From Epiperipatus broadwayi (Eukaryota > Onychophora > Udeonychophora > Euonychophora > Peripatidae): 64,000 nucleotides of DNA. Each line of letters begins with the position of its first letter. Positions within the stretch are counted from its first letter, which is position 1. The stretch lies in contig JAQFVV010000355.1 of assembly GCA_028023455.1 (NCBI GenBank), positions 250,001-314,000 on the forward strand, given 5' to 3'. Of the stretch, positions 63,120 to 64,000 are shown one piece after another. The notes beneath the pieces are model-generated. The model saw nothing but the letters and a program-made list of their open reading frames with translations. It did not search any database and had not been told where the DNA came from. The position numbers and the translations under genes were made by a program.

Positions 63120-64000
63120 TATTTATCTTATATTTTGGTAATATTAATAATATGTGTGCATGTGGTAATCATTGTTTTTGAAATTTGATTATGAATACTC
63201 ATGCTAAGACTTTACCAAAAAATACACTACATGTAATATTTTCTAGCAATTCTTTTAATTTTATTTTAAAAACCTGAGCCACTACATCAGGTATATCAAA
63301 TAAATTTTCTCCTGGTAATAAATTTTATTGTATTTCAGGCCATCTTTGATTACAAGTAAAAGTATAAAAAATATCTGTTTTTCTGAATTTTGTAACAATA
63401 TCCATTGCATTCTCATGTATTTCTGGGTGATCCTTGATATGATGATGGTAATATAACATTGTTTTTGTTCTCCTGTAGTTACAACATTTTCAACAATATA
63501 CTCCATTAATCCACTGTAATTTTCAACATGGAGTTTTTCTTCTTCATGAGCAATAAAATTTAAATTATTTGCCTCAACCTAAAAATATGAGTCAACACTC
63601 CACTGATGAATGGCGTTTTCTCCATAAAAGAAATCAGGTTAAAAACACAGTGATGTGTAGGTATCTGTGATACATTCAATTGCAATATCAATGTCTTGTT
63701 GTGTGCACCAATTCCAGTGCCAGGATACTTCAGCTTTAGGATCTGGATTGCAACTTAATTCTGCATTAGGATAAAAAAATTGGATATGTCATTGGATCCA
63801 AATTTGGGCTGAGAATGTTAATATTTATAAATGGCTGTTGATCATTACATAGATAAATTTGAATACCATGCTCAAATGATGGTTCAACTTCATTTTTAAA
63901 TACCACTGCTACTTCATTAGTAGTTAGTAAATTATATTGACAATTATTACTATCTCAATTTCTTCATAAATCCATATAAATTGTTGATATAGTTTTTTTT
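63120..64000 (-). pseudogene. Helitron Rep (HUH) domain, decayed, runs off window
   Basis: Reading from the window end along the minus strand: NEVAVVFKNEVEPSFEHGI, then INILSPNLDPMTYPIF and, after a shift in a T run, YPNAELSCNPDPKAEVSWHW. Next come NLNFIAHEEEKLHVENYSGL, ENAMDIVTKFRKTDIFYTF followed by TCNQRWPEI and a stop, then NLLPGENLFDIPDVVAQVFK. Last are FGKVLA, FIIKFQKQ and LPHAHILL. This is the order of the Helitron_like_N/Rep domain, and HAH (63154-63162) is the HUH metal-binding motif. The element processes single-stranded DNA for rolling-circle transposition. Several stops and frameshifts show it is inactive. The 5' part lies beyond 64000, and the helicase and 3' hairpin are not seen before 62.9 kb. 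Confidence 0.85.

Noticed and set aside
62844-63188. 114-codon plus-strand ORF of hydrophobic residues, like a membrane protein
   Set aside because: It is antisense to the Helitron HUH segment and the GIY-YIG start, and its hydrophobicity follows from T-rich sequence.

Overview
The window is AT-rich eukaryotic, almost certainly metazoan, non-coding DNA. It has long (TA)n, (ATT)n and (GATA)n microsatellites, many fold-back repeats, tRNA-derived SINE-like pieces and decayed transposons of animal-type families (Merlin, piggyBac-like, L1/Tx1-like LINE, RTE-like LINE, Penelope-like, Helitron). A short CCCTAA-type tract fits a TTAGGG telomere. A mollusc, perhaps a cephalopod, would fit, but no host gene is present to prove it. 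I see no intact host exon, rRNA gene or bacterial-type operon. A 500-N scaffold gap lies at 40594-41093.

Layout. 0-9.5 kb: AT-rich DNA with a near-perfect 220-bp palindrome (1490-1710), a small duplicated protein-like fragment (2.4-2.75 kb) and a large GATA/GGTA array (7.83-8.18 kb). 9.5-10.4 kb: a decayed RTE-type LINE, plus strand. 13.5-14.9 kb: an imperfect direct-repeat pair enclosing telomere-like repeats and a 97-bp tandem repeat. 17.0-19.5 kb: SINE-like, LINE ORF1-like and possible Penelope-like scraps. 20.2-23.5 kb is the best-resolved part: a Merlin (IS1595/ISXO2-like) DNA transposon with 8-bp target duplications and about 278-bp terminal inverted repeats. Its left repeat is split by a TTAA-flanked piggyBac-like MITE, and its transposase 3' end is split by a second, shorter Merlin in the opposite orientation. 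23.6-32.4 kb: several fold-backs, two of which carry tRNA-like promoter boxes. 41.3-47.2 kb: a dead, nearly full-length two-ORF LINE on the minus strand, with an 11-base ORF1/ORF2 overlap. 50.5-51.8 kb: dispersed and tandem repeats. 51.9-54.1 kb is strikingly C-poor on the plus strand, and the GC skew reverses after about 54.2 kb. 61.5-62 kb: five or six copies of a short dyad-symmetric repeat. 62.6-64 kb, minus strand: a GIY-YIG fragment of Penelope type directly downstream of a decayed Helitron Rep (HUH) domain that runs off the window.

The elements do not work together as a system. They are layers of insertions, and the nesting at 20-23.5 kb gives their relative order: outer Merlin first, then the piggyBac-like MITE and the inner Merlin. 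Every coding region found carries stops or frameshifts and is probably inactive.
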